Assembly: GCF_000466965.1 (NCBI RefSeq)
Contig: NZ_BATB01000024.1
Span: 1 to 46,200, forward strand
Direction: 5' to 3'
Source: Limimaricola cinnabarinus LL-001
Lineage (GTDB): Bacteria; Pseudomonadota; Alphaproteobacteria; Rhodobacterales; Rhodobacteraceae
DNA length: 46,200 nt
Part shown: piece by piece, positions 27,209 to 35,871 of the stretch
Layout: every line of letters starts with the position of its first letter
Position numbering within the stretch: position 1 is the first letter of the stretch
Translations under genes and position numbers: made by a program
The notes under the pieces: generated by a model
Seen by the model: the letters and a program-made list of their open reading frames with translations, nothing else
Database searches by the model: none
Told to the model about the DNA's origin: nothing

Positions 27209-27641
27209 GCGGGGCCTCTCCTTCGGTGACTGTCGTGGCGATGTCCGCCGCGATGGCGCGGCGCAGCGCCTCGGGCCAGGTTTCGGGTCGTCCGGTGGCT
27301 TGGGCGATATGAACCAGCGTGAAGTCCGCGTGCAGCCGCGCCTCTGCACCGCTCGATATGTCGATCTCCAGATCGAGGCTGGAACGCCCGAGCCGTCGCG
27401 GCCTGAGCGCCAGCGCCAGCGGATCGCCAATCCGGCTCGGCGCGGTGAAACGCACCTCGCAGCGCGCGGTCGGCACGGCGTGGCCGCCCTCGACATGGAT
27501 CTGCCCGAAGCTGCGACCGAGACGTTCCTCGAACCAGTCCTCGATGCAGGCATTCAGCATCTCGAAATAGCGCGGGTAGAAGACGATGCCCGCCGGGTCG
27601 CAATGCTCGAACCGCACCTTGCGCGTGGTGGTGAATGGCAT
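27198..27641 (-). CDS. 4-hydroxybenzoyl-CoA thioesterase-type hotdog protein
   Basis: 147 residues from ATG 27641, one base after the livF stop; the open frame upstream is antisense-like read-through of livF. The motif HCDPAGIVFYPRYFEMLN carries the catalytic aspartate of the Pseudomonas-type 4-hydroxybenzoyl-CoA thioesterases (CDPAGIV). It would hydrolyse an aromatic or ring-derived acyl-CoA, either to rescue CoA or as a pathway step in the anthraniloyl-CoA route. Overlaps the RidA gene by 11 nt. Confidence 0.85.
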   Translation of the reverse strand: MPFTTTRKVRFEHCDPAGIVFYPRYFEMLNACIEDWFEERLGRSFGQIHVEGGHAVPTARCEVRFTAPSRIGDPLALALRPRRLGRSSLDLEIDISSGAEARLHADFTLVHIAQATGRPETWPEALRRAIAADIATTVTEGEAPHGT

Positions 27642-27642
27642 G

Positions 27643-28332
27643 TCACACCCCCAAATACTGCTGCGCGAGAGCGCCCGACAGCGCGGCTGGCGGCCCGTGC
27701 CAGACGTCGCGGCCGCGCTCCAGCACCACGCAGTCATCGGCCACCGTCGCAAGTTCGCGCAGCGACTTGTCGACCACGAGGATCGACTGGCCTCTCGCCT
27801 TCAGCTCGCGGATCGCGGCCCAGATCTCGGCCCGCACCACCGGGGCGAGACCTTCGGTCGCCTCGTCAAGTATCAGGAGCTTGGGGTTGGTCATCAGCGC
27901 GCGGCCGATCACCAGCATCTGCTGTTCGCCGCCCGAAAGCGTCTCGGCGCGCTGCCCGGCCCGCTCGGCAAGGCGTGGGAACAGCGTGCAGACGCGCGCC
28001 ATCGTCCACTCGCCGCGTCGTGCGGCGGCCAACAGGTTCTCGCGCACCGTGAGCCCTGAAAAGGCGCGGCGTCCTTCGGGCACGAGGCCGAGGCCCAGCC
28101 TTGCCGCGCGGTGCGAGGGCAGCCTCGACAGGTCCTGCCCGGCGAAGGCGATGCGCCCTGAATTCGCCGCCATCATCCGGGTGATGCAGGCGATGGTCGT
28201 GGTCTTGCCCATGCCATTGCGCCCCATCAGCGCCAGTGCCTGCCCCTCGCGCAAGCTGAAGGAGACGCCGAACAGCGCCTGGCTCGCGCCATAGGAAGCA
28301 CGGAGTTCCTCGACCTCGAGAAGCACGCTCAT
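27643..28332 (-). CDS. livF: Branched-chain/aromatic acid ABC transporter ATP-binding protein LivF
   Basis: 229 residues. Walker A GRNGMGKTT, signature LSGGEQQ, Walker B LLILDEATEGLAP, and LVVDKSLREL (the switch position is Lys-Ser where His is common). LivF type by length and by GLGLVPEGRRAFSGLTVREN. Start overlaps the livG stop by ATGA. Powers uptake together with LivG and the LivHM membrane pair. Confidence 0.92.
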   Translation of the reverse strand: MSVLLEVEELRASYGASQALFGVSFSLREGQALALMGRNGMGKTTTIACITRMMAANSGRIAFAGQDLSRLPSHRAARLGLGLVPEGRRAFSGLTVRENLLAAARRGEWTMARVCTLFPRLAERAGQRAETLSGGEQQMLVIGRALMTNPKLLILDEATEGLAPVVRAEIWAAIRELKARGQSILVVDKSLRELATVADDCVVLERGRDVWHGPPAALSGALAQQYLGV

Positions 28333-29078
28333 GCCTCCTCCCCCAGATAGACCCGCTGCACCTCGGGATCGGCGCGGATCTCGCCCGGCGTACCGGTGGC
28401 GATGATGCGCCCATAGACCAGCACCGAGATCCGATCCGACAGGCGGAACACCGCGTCCATGTCATGCTCGACCAGCAGGATCGGCGCGCGGTGGCGCAGA
28501 CCATCGAGCAGGTCGCCCAAGGCCCGTGCGCCCTCGGTGCCCATTCCGGCCATCGGCTCGTCGAGCAGAAACAGCCGCGGCCTGAGTGCCAGCGCCATCG
28601 CGATCTCGAGCTTGCGCCGCTCGCCATGCGCCAATGCGGCGGCGGGCACATCTTCACGCCCCATCAGCCCCGCCTGCGCGATGCAGTCGCGCGCGGGATC
28701 GAGAAGCGCGGTGTCGCGCATCACCGGGCGGAAAAAGCGGAAGGTCGCCCCCGACGCGCCCTGCGCCGCCAGCACCACGTTTTGCAGCACCGTGAATTCG
28801 GACGCGACAGAGGACACTTGAAAGCTGCGCGCCATGCCAAGCCGCGCTCGCCCGGCCGCGTCGACGCCGGAGAGCCTGCGCCCGTCGAGCCGGATCTCGC
28901 CCGCATCGGGCGCGATCTCGCCCGAGATCTGCTTGATCAGCGTGGATTTGCCCGCACCGTTCGGCCCGATCAGCGCGTGGATCTCGCCCGGGCGCAGGTC
29001 GAGCGACACGTCGTCGGTCGCCTTGAGTGCACCGAAGCTCTTTGACAGGCCCCGGATGTCGAGGGTGGGTTCAGCCAT
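28329..29078 (-). CDS. livG: Branched-chain/aromatic acid ABC transporter ATP-binding protein LivG
   Basis: 249 residues from ATG 29078, which overlaps the livM stop by 8 nt; an upstream ATG at 29153 reads through livM in another frame. Walker A GPNGAGKST, LivG-specific ARSFQVSSVASEFTVLQNVV, signature LAHGERRKLEIAMAL, Walker B LFLLDEPMAGMG and LVEHDMDAVF. Second ATPase of the importer. Neighbours on both sides belong to the same transporter. Confidence 0.92.
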   Translation of the reverse strand: MAEPTLDIRGLSKSFGALKATDDVSLDLRPGEIHALIGPNGAGKSTLIKQISGEIAPDAGEIRLDGRRLSGVDAAGRARLGMARSFQVSSVASEFTVLQNVVLAAQGASGATFRFFRPVMRDTALLDPARDCIAQAGLMGREDVPAAALAHGERRKLEIAMALALRPRLFLLDEPMAGMGTEGARALGDLLDGLRHRAPILLVEHDMDAVFRLSDRISVLVYGRIIATGTPGEIRADPEVQRVYLGEEA

Positions 29079-30099
29079 GACGCTTGCCCTCCGCGAGGAA
29101 GCCGATGACGCCGCCGCGTGCGAAGAGCACGACAGCGAGGAGCAGCAGCCCAAAAAAGAGCTGCCAGTGATCGCTGACCCCGCCCAGCAAGTGTTCGAGC
29201 GCGATGTAGAGCCCCGCCCCTGCGAGCGGCGCGAAGAGCCGCCCCGTGCCGCCGAGGATCAGGAACACCAGAAGCTCGCCAGACAGGTGCCATGACAGCA
29301 TGGAGGGGCTGACGAAGCGGTTGAGATCGGCATAGAGCGCGCCCGCCAGCGCCGTGATCGCGCCCGAGATCACGAAGGCCACCAGCAGCACGCCGCCCGG
29401 ACGGATGCCCACCGCCATCAGCCGCTGCCGGTTCTGCCGCGCCGCTTGGAGCGCGAGGCCGAAGCGCGAGCGCGCCAGTATCGCGATGAGGGCCAGCACG
29501 GCGAAAAGCACGGCGCAAACGAGGCCGAAGAACTGGATCGGATCGAGCGTGTTCAGCCCCGGAAAGCCGTTGCGCACGTAGATCGGCAGCCCGTCCTCGC
29601 CGCCATAGGCGGGCCACGAAATAGCAAAGTAGAAGATCATCTGCCCGAAGGCCAAGGTGATCATGATGAAATAGACGCCCGCGGTCCGCAGCGACAGCGC
29701 GCCGATCATCGCCGCCGCCAGTGCGCCGACGATCATGGCGGTGATCCAGATCACCGGCATCGAGGTGGTGCCTTCGAACAGGAAGGGCCATTCAAACATC
29801 GGCGTATAGTTCAGCGCATGATGCGCGAGGATGCCGGCGGTGTAGCCGCCCAGCCCGAAATAGGCGGAGTGGCCGAAGGAGACGAGCCCGCCAAAGCCCA
29901 GCACGAGGTTCAGTCCGGCGCCGGCGATGGCGAGGATCGCTACCTTGGTGGCCAGCGTCACGAGGAAGATCTCGCCCATCGCCCAGACGCCGAGGCCGAA
30001 GCCGACGAGGCCGAGCGCCAGCGCGGCGTTTACGATCTGTGCGCGGTTCATGCGCCCTCTCTGCCTCTCGGGCGCCGCCGTGATCTCAGCGGCACTCAT
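29071..30099 (-). CDS. livM: ABC transporter permease LivM
   Basis: 342 residues with an N-terminal soluble tail before the first helix; a second Met (MNRAQIV, residue 17) is an alternative start. LivM family blocks LVLGFGGLVSFGHSAYFGLG, GALSLRTAGVYFIMITLAFG and SRFGLALQAARQNRQRLMAV are clear, with eight to ten membrane helices. It forms the inner-membrane channel with LivH. Start overlaps the livH stop (ATGA). Confidence 0.92.
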   Translation of the reverse strand: MSAAEITAAPERQRGRMNRAQIVNAALALGLVGFGLGVWAMGEIFLVTLATKVAILAIAGAGLNLVLGFGGLVSFGHSAYFGLGGYTAGILAHHALNYTPMFEWPFLFEGTTSMPVIWITAMIVGALAAAMIGALSLRTAGVYFIMITLAFGQMIFYFAISWPAYGGEDGLPIYVRNGFPGLNTLDPIQFFGLVCAVLFAVLALIAILARSRFGLALQAARQNRQRLMAVGIRPGGVLLVAFVISGAITALAGALYADLNRFVSPSMLSWHLSGELLVFLILGGTGRLFAPLAGAGLYIALEHLLGGVSDHWQLFFGLLLLAVVLFARGGVIGFLAEGKRHG

Positions 30100-31016
30100 G
30101 CCCGCGCTCCGAACAATCCGCCGGGCTTCACGAGCAGCACCAGTGCCATGAGGATGTAGATCGCCATCGAGGCCAGCGCAGCACCCATGCTGGTGGCGGC
30201 GGATGTCTCCATGAACAGGTCGAAAACCGACGGCAGCAGCACCCGCCCCATCGTATCGGTGAGCCCGACCAGAAGCGCGCCGATCAAAGCGCCCTTGATC
30301 GAGCCGATGCCGCCGATGACGATCACCACGAAGGCGAGGATCAGCACCGGCTCGCCCATGCCGACCTGCACCGACTGGATCGTGCCCACCAGCGCACCCG
30401 CCATGCCTGCCAGCGCCGCGCCGAGCGCGAAGACCAGCGTGTAGAGACGGCCGATATCGACGCCCAGCGCCGCGATCATCTCGCGGTCGGCCTCGCCCGC
30501 GCGGACCTGCACCCCGATCCGCGTCTTGCCGATCAGCAGGAACAGCCCCACCGCCACGAGAAGCCCTACGCCGATGATGGCGAGGCGGAACAGCGAATAC
30601 TGGATGCCGCCCGGCAGGATGACACTGCCCGAAAGCGAGGGCGGCACGTTGAGATAGAGCGGGAAGGAGCCGTAGAGCCAGCGCGTGCCTTCGGAGATGA
30701 TCAGGATCAGCGCGAAGGTGGCGAGGACCTGATCGAGATGGTCACGCGCATAGAGCCTGCGGATCACCGCCACCTCGACGATCGCGCCTGCCGCCGCCGC
30801 CGCCGCGATCGAGGCCGCGAGGCCGAGCCAGAATGAGCCGGTCGCGGCGGCGACACCCGCGCAGGCGAAGGCGCCGACCATGTAGAGCGAGCCATGCGCG
30901 AGGTTGATGAGCCCCATCACGCCGAAGACCAGCGTCAGCCCGGCGGCCATCAGGAACAGCATCAGCCCGGACTGAAGCCCGTTCAGCAGCTGCTCTATCA
31001 GCAATAACATCGACAT
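30096..31016 (-). CDS. livH: ABC transporter permease LivH
   Basis: 306 residues. Starts MSMLLLIEQLLNGLQSGLML, a typical LivH N-terminus. Further motifs are FGVMGLINLAHGSLYMVGAF and GGIGSIKGALIGALLVGLTD. Membrane-embedded partner of LivM. A 54-nt gap with a stem-loop separates it from the binding-protein gene upstream. Confidence 0.92.
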   Translation of the reverse strand: MSMLLLIEQLLNGLQSGLMLFLMAAGLTLVFGVMGLINLAHGSLYMVGAFACAGVAAATGSFWLGLAASIAAAAAAGAIVEVAVIRRLYARDHLDQVLATFALILIISEGTRWLYGSFPLYLNVPPSLSGSVILPGGIQYSLFRLAIIGVGLLVAVGLFLLIGKTRIGVQVRAGEADREMIAALGVDIGRLYTLVFALGAALAGMAGALVGTIQSVQVGMGEPVLILAFVVIVIGGIGSIKGALIGALLVGLTDTMGRVLLPSVFDLFMETSAATSMGAALASMAIYILMALVLLVKPGGLFGARA

Positions 31017-31037
31017 CGGCTCGCTTTCGTCAGGGGT

Positions 31038-31062
31038 GCGGCGGGCCGTGGCGCCCCGCCGC
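31038..31062 (-). other. Stem-loop between the binding-protein gene and livH
   Basis: Perfect 8-bp arms GCGGCGGG and CCCGCCGC with a 9-nt loop, 8 nt after the stop codon of the binding protein. No U-tract follows on the transcribed strand. Same position relative to the genes as the stem-loops after dctP and xylF, so an mRNA-stabilising or attenuating element is likely. Confidence 0.55.
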
Positions 31063-31070
31063 GAAGGGTC

Positions 31071-32207
31071 TTACATGCTGCACTCTTCGGCATAAGCGTC
31101 GCCGCGGTCTTCCATCGCCGTGGCGACGATCCTGTTGGTTAGCGTGCCATCCTCGGAGATCACCTCGCGCACGTAGATGTCCTGCACCGGGTGCTGGTTC
31201 GGCCCGAAGGCGAAGTCGCCGCGTACGCTGTCGAACTCGGCGGCACGGATCGCCTCGCGGAAGGCGTCGGAGTCCGAGACGTCGGCTGTCTCCATCGCCG
31301 AGAGCAGCAGCCGGGCCGTGTCATAGCCCTGCGCCGCATAGAGCGAGGGCAGGCGGTCGTATTTCTCCTCGAAGCCCGCGACGAAGGCCTTGTTCGCTTC
31401 GTTGTCGAGATCTGGCGACCATTGCGCGGTGTTCTTCACGCCGACCGCCGCTTCGCCGATGGCGGGCAGGATATCCTGACTGAAGGAGAAGGCCGGACCC
31501 ACGACCGGCATGTCGATGCCCGCCTCGGCCCACTGTTTCATGAAAGAGATGCCCATGCCGCCGGGCAGAAAGAAAAACAGCGCATCGGCGCCGCTGTCGC
31601 GGATCTGGGCGATCTCGGCGGCATAATCCGTCTGGCCGAGCTGGGTATAGACCTCGCTCGCGACCTCGCCCTCGTAGAAGCGCTTGAAGCCAGAGAGGCT
31701 GTCCTGGCCGGCGGGGTAATTCGGCGCCATGATGAAGGTGCGGGCATAGCCTTCGTCAGTGGCGTATTGCCCCGCCGCCTCGTGCAGATTGTCGTTCTGA
31801 TAGGAGACCGAGAAGTAATTCTCGTGACAGCCCTTGCCGGCGAGTTGCGAAGGCGCTGCGTTGGTGGAGAGGTAGAACTTGCCCTGCCGTGTCGCCCCCG
31901 GCACCACCGCCATGGCAAGGTTCGACCAGACGATACCAGTCAGGACGTCGGCGTTCTCGGACTGGATCATCTTGTCCGACAGCTGCACCGCGACCTCGGG
32001 CTTTTGCTGGTCGTCCTCGATCACGACCTCAAGCTCCGGGTTGCCCGCCTCCTCGACCGCGAGCATGAAGCCATCGCGGGTGTCGATGCCGAGGCTGGCG
32101 CCGCCGCCCGACAGCGTGGTGATCATGCCGACCTTCACCGGCTCGGCCATGGCCGCGGTGCCGATCATCGACAGTGCCAGCGCGGTCGTCGTCAGGTATC
32201 TGGTCAT
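31071..32207 (-). CDS. ABC transporter substrate-binding protein (LivK/aromatic-acid type)
   Basis: 378 residues with signal peptide MTRYLTTTALALSMIGTAAMA, cleaved before EPVKVG. Periplasmic type I binding fold: VGMITTLSGGGASLGIDTRD, GIVWSNLAMAVVPGATRQGK, GADALFFFLPGGMGISFMKQ, and LYAAQGYDTARLLLSAME. The amino/aromatic acid group to which it belongs includes binders for benzoate-like and branched-chain ligands. Its place between tryptophan dioxygenase and livH suggests anthranilate, kynurenine or tryptophan as ligand; this is inference. Confidence 0.9.
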   Translation of the reverse strand: MTRYLTTTALALSMIGTAAMAEPVKVGMITTLSGGGASLGIDTRDGFMLAVEEAGNPELEVVIEDDQQKPEVAVQLSDKMIQSENADVLTGIVWSNLAMAVVPGATRQGKFYLSTNAAPSQLAGKGCHENYFSVSYQNDNLHEAAGQYATDEGYARTFIMAPNYPAGQDSLSGFKRFYEGEVASEVYTQLGQTDYAAEIAQIRDSGADALFFFLPGGMGISFMKQWAEAGIDMPVVGPAFSFSQDILPAIGEAAVGVKNTAQWSPDLDNEANKAFVAGFEEKYDRLPSLYAAQGYDTARLLLSAMETADVSDSDAFREAIRAAEFDSVRGDFAFGPNQHPVQDIYVREVISEDGTLTNRIVATAMEDRGDAYAEECSM

Positions 32208-32243
32208 TCTCGTCTCCCCTGTGAATGCCGGTCTTGGAGCCGG

Positions 32244-33035
32244 TCATAGATTGGTACGCAAGTGCCAAAGCTCTGGAAAGAGTTCGATTTCGAGCATCCG
32301 CTTGAGGTAGCTGACGCCCCCCGTGCCCCCCGTCCCGCGCTTGAAACCGATCACCCGCTCCACCGTGGTGACGTGGTTGAAGCGCCAACGGCGGAAGTAG
32401 TCCTCGAAATCCACCAGCTTCTCGGCCAGTTCGTAGAGCGGCCAATGGGTCTCGGGATCGCGGTACACCTCCGTCCATGCCGCCATGATACGGTCGTTGG
32501 GATGGGTCGCGGCCTCGGGCACGTCGAAGCCTGCGCGCGCCAGACAGCCGATGGCGGTGTCGTAAAGGCTCGGGCGGGCCAGCTCGGCGCGCAGCCGCTC
32601 CACGATGTCGGGACGATGCTCGTGCGGGCCGATCATCTTCTCGTTGCGGTTGCCCACGGTGAACTCGATCAGTCGGTATTGCCACGACTGAAAGCCCGAG
32701 GACTGCCCCAGCGCGTCGCGGTAACGCGTGTATTCGCTCGGCGTCATGGTCCTGAGCACGTCCCATGCCGCGTTCATCTGCTCGAAGATCCGCGCCACGC
32801 GGGTCAGCATCTTGAAGGCCGGGCGCAGCCGGTCGGCGGCGATGGCCTCGCGCGCCGCGTCCAACTCGTGCAGCGCGAGGCGCATCCACAGCTCGGTCAC
32901 CTGATGCTGCACGATGAACAGCATCTCGTCATGCTCTTGCGTGCGCGGGTGCTGCGCGGTGAGCACGGCGTCGAGGCCGAGATAGTCGGTGTAGGACATC
33001 CTGCCCTCGAAACGCATGACGGGATCGTCGGTCAC
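32244..33035 (-). CDS. kynA: Tryptophan 2,3-dioxygenase
   Basis: 263 residues, within the range of bacterial enzymes. Heme enzyme opening the indole ring of L-tryptophan to N-formylkynurenine. The active-site segment [16 protein letters not shown] contains Phe40 and His44 (Xanthomonas Phe51/His55). [12 protein letters not shown] holds substrate-carboxylate Arg121. [20 protein letters not shown] gives the proximal heme ligand His221 and the GTGG loop. Start overlaps the aminobenzoate-CoA ligase stop (ATGA), so it is embedded in the anthranilate operon. Formamidase and kynureninase, needed to reach anthranilate, are not in this window. Confidence 0.95.
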   Translation of the reverse strand: MTDDPVMRFEGRMSYTDYLGLDAVLTAQHPRTQEHDEMLFIVQHQVTELWMRLALHELDAAREAIAADRLRPAFKMLTRVARIFEQMNAAWDVLRTMTPSEYTRYRDALGQSSGFQSWQYRLIEFTVGNRNEKMIGPHEHRPDIVERLRAELARPSLYDTAIGCLARAGFDVPEAATHPNDRIMAAWTEVYRDPETHWPLYELAEKLVDFEDYFRRWRFNHVTTVERVIGFKRGTGGTGGVSYLKRMLEIELFPELWHLRTNL

Positions 33036-34654
33036 TTGACCTCCTCGCGCAGGCGAAAGCGCTGGATCTTGCCGCTCTCGGTCTTGGGCAGCGCGTCGCA
33101 GAAAATGACGGAGCGGGGATACTTGTAGGGCGCGATCTGCGCCTTCACGTGGTCCTGCAGCAGCTTGGTCGTGAGATCCGAGCGCTCGATCCCCTCAGCC
33201 AGCACCACATGCGCCTGCACCACCTGCCCGCGATCCGGGTCGGAATGGCCCACCACGGCGCATTCGGCCACCGCCTCGTGCGACAGCAGCGCCGCCTCGA
33301 CCTCGGGTGCGGCGATGTTGTAGCCCGCCGAGAGAATGATGTCGTCCGAGCGCGCGGCAAAGTGGAAGCGGCCCTCCTCGTCCTGCACGAAGGCGTCGCC
33401 CGTGAGGTTCCAACCGTCGCGGACATAGTCGCGCTGACGCTCGTCGGCGAGATAGCGGCAGCCGGTGGGGCCCTTTACCGCGAGTTGGCCGACCGTGCCG
33501 CGCGGCACTTCGTTCATCTCGTCATCGACCACCTTGGCGACATAGCCGGTGACCGGGCGCCCGGTGCAGCCCGGATGGCTGTCGTCGAGGCGGTTGGTGA
33601 CGAATATGTGCAGAAGCTCGGTCGCGCCGATGCCATCGAGCATCGGCTTGCCGGTCTTTTCCATCCATTCACGATAGACTGGCGCGGGCAGCGTTTCGCC
33701 TGCCGAAACGGCGCAGCGCAGGCTCGACAGATCCGCGCCTTCGTCCATCGCGCGCAGCATGGCGCGGTAGGCGGTGGGCGCGGTGAAGCAGACGGTCGCC
33801 CGATACTTCTCGATAATCTCGATCATGTTGGGCGGCGAGGCCGTCTCCAGCAGCGTCGCCGCCGCTCCGAAGCGCAGCGGGAAGACCGCGAGGCCGCCGA
33901 GCCCGAAGGTGAAAGCCAGCGGCGGCGAGCCGACGAAGACGTCGTCCGGCGTGACGCCCAGAACTTCCTTTGCATAGCCGTCCGCGATGATCAGCAGGTC
34001 GCGGTGAAAATGCATCGTCGCCTTCGGCACGCCGGTCGAGCCGGAGGTGAAGCCCAACAGCGCCACGTCATCGCGCCCCGTTTCCACGGCGTGAAACGTC
34101 ACTGGCTTGTCGAGCGCGGCGCGGTCCAGCTCGGCGTCGTGGTTGGCGGTGCCGTCGAAGCCCACCACATTGGCCAGATGCGGGCTTTGCTTGGCGCAGG
34201 CGACCATCTCGTCCATCAGCCGCGTGTCGCACAGCGCGAGGCCCACCTCGGCCTTGTCGACGATCTTGCATAATTCGCCCGCGCGCAGCATCGGCATGGT
34301 GTTGACCACCACCGCCCCCGCCTTGGTCGCCGCGAGCCAGCAGGCCACCATCGCCGGGTTGTTGGCCGAGCGGATCAGCACCCGGTTGCCGGGCTTCACG
34401 CCGTAGTCCTCGACCAGCACCCGTGCGATGCGGTTGGTCCAGTCCATCAGCTCCTTGTAGCTGCGGCGGCGGCCATTGCCGATGAGTGCCATTCGGTCGC
34501 CCATGCCCTGCTCGACCAGCCGGTCGCACAGCTCGACCCCGGCGTTGAGGCGCTCGGGGTAGTCGAAGCCGTCGAGCAGAAGCTCGGGCCACTGATCGAA
34601 TGGCGGCAGGTTGTCGCGCGAGAAGCTGTCCTCATGCGCGGTCGGTCCCAGCAT
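33032..34654 (-). CDS. 2-aminobenzoate-CoA ligase (benzoate-CoA ligase family)
   Basis: 540 residues. AMP-forming ligase with P-loop TSGSTGVPK (203-211), [18 protein letters not shown] adenine motif ([20 protein letters not shown]), [20 protein letters not shown] hinge and C-terminal lysine in [12 protein letters not shown]. The GATELLHIF motif is shared by benzoate and 2-aminobenzoate CoA ligases. Converts anthranilate, ATP and CoA to anthraniloyl-CoA, the substrate of the monooxygenase/reductase encoded upstream in the same operon, which is why 2-aminobenzoate is preferred over benzoate. Starts after a 65-nt gap with a stem-loop. Confidence 0.88.
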   Translation of the reverse strand: MLGPTAHEDSFSRDNLPPFDQWPELLLDGFDYPERLNAGVELCDRLVEQGMGDRMALIGNGRRRSYKELMDWTNRIARVLVEDYGVKPGNRVLIRSANNPAMVACWLAATKAGAVVVNTMPMLRAGELCKIVDKAEVGLALCDTRLMDEMVACAKQSPHLANVVGFDGTANHDAELDRAALDKPVTFHAVETGRDDVALLGFTSGSTGVPKATMHFHRDLLIIADGYAKEVLGVTPDDVFVGSPPLAFTFGLGGLAVFPLRFGAAATLLETASPPNMIEIIEKYRATVCFTAPTAYRAMLRAMDEGADLSSLRCAVSAGETLPAPVYREWMEKTGKPMLDGIGATELLHIFVTNRLDDSHPGCTGRPVTGYVAKVVDDEMNEVPRGTVGQLAVKGPTGCRYLADERQRDYVRDGWNLTGDAFVQDEEGRFHFAARSDDIILSAGYNIAAPEVEAALLSHEAVAECAVVGHSDPDRGQVVQAHVVLAEGIERSDLTTKLLQDHVKAQIAPYKYPRSVIFCDALPKTESGKIQRFRLREEVK

Positions 34655-34678
34655 CTGTCTTTCCTCCCCTGATCCGCA

Positions 34679-34706
34679 CCGCCGGGGCTCTCCCCTTCCC
34701 CGGCGG
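34679..34706 (-). other. Stem-loop between acyl-CoA dehydrogenase and aminobenzoate-CoA ligase
   Basis: Perfect 9-bp arms CCGCCGGGG and CCCCGGCGG with a 10-nt pyrimidine-rich loop, inside the 65-nt gap that is the largest break in the first half of the operon. No U-tract follows. It may set relative expression of the upstream oxidation genes and downstream ligase/transport genes. Confidence 0.5.
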
Positions 34707-34719
34707 CGCGGTCCCTGCC

Positions 34720-35870
34720 CTAGCCTGCGTGCGCGGCCATCGCGGCGCGGGCGATGATGATTTTCTGCACGTCGCTCGCGCCCTCATAGATCCTGAGCGC
34801 GCGGATCTCGCGGTAGAGCGTCTCAGGCACCGAGCCCGACCGCACCCCGTCGCCGCCATGGATCTGCACCGCCGCGTCGATGATCTTCTGTGCCTGATCG
34901 GTCGAGAACAGCTTGGCCATCGCCGCCTCGCGGCTGACGCGCGGCGCGCCGCTATCCTTGGTCCAGGCGGCGCGGTAGGTCAGCAACGCCGCCGCGTCGA
35001 TGTCGAGCGCCATCTCGGCGATGTGCCCCTGCACCATCTGCATTTCGAACAACGGCGCGCCAAACAACTCGCGAGAGGACGCCCGATCGAGGCTCGCATC
35101 CATCGCCCGACGGGCGAAACCGAGCGCCGCTGCCGCCACGGTCGAACGAAACACGTCGAGAACCGACATCGCGATGCGAAAGCCCTCTCCCGGCGCGCCG
35201 ATGATTGCATCGGCAGGCAGTCGAGCCCCCTCGAAAGCCAGCCGCGCCAGCGGGTGTGGCGCCATGGTTTCCAGCCGCTCGGCCACCCGCAGCCCCGGCG
35301 TGTCGGCGGGCACGACGAAGGCCGAAAGACCCTTGGCGCCCGGCCCCTCGCCGGTGCGGGCAAAGACGACATAGAGATCGGCGATGCCACCATTCGAGAT
35401 CCAGGTCTTCTCGCCGTCGAGCACCCAGCCGTCGCCGTCGCGCCGCGCCGTCATGGAGAGGTTGGCGACGTCCGATCCCGATTGCGGCTCGGTCAGCGCG
35501 AAGGCCGAAATCGCGCGGCCCGAGTGCACCTTCGGCAGCCATTCCGCCTTTTGCGCGTCCGAGCCGAAGAACGTGATCGCGCCCGATCCCAGCCCCTGCA
35601 TCGCGAAGGCGAAATCGGCGAGGCCGTCATGCCGCGCCAGCGTCTCGCGGATCAGGCACAGGCTGCGCACGTCGAGCTTGCCGTCCTCGGAGGCGCGTGC
35701 TCCAGCCAGCCGCCCTGCCCGAGCCGCGCCACCAGATCGCGGCAGGCCGCGTCTGTGTCGGCGTGGTCGATGCTTGAGAGCCGTCGCACGGCCCAGTGCT
35801 CCAGCGCCTCTGACAGCTCGCGGTGCCGCTCCTCGAAGAAGGGCCAGTCGAGAAAGCTCTTGTCGGCCAT
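34720..35870 (-). CDS. Acyl-CoA dehydrogenase of the anthranilate cluster (one-base frameshift)
   Basis: Starts [20 protein letters not shown] at ATG 35870, one base after the crotonase stop. The frame matches to [10 protein letters not shown] is missing from a CCC run near 35691-35697, and the next frame continues [20 protein letters not shown] to the end. Restored length is 383 residues, normal. FAD/substrate motifs are [37 protein letters not shown], and C-terminal [20 protein letters not shown] with the base position in YEGASDVQK (E). It probably oxidises a ring-opened or alicyclic CoA ester after anthraniloyl-CoA hydroxylation. Confidence 0.87.
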
Positions 35871-35871
35871 G

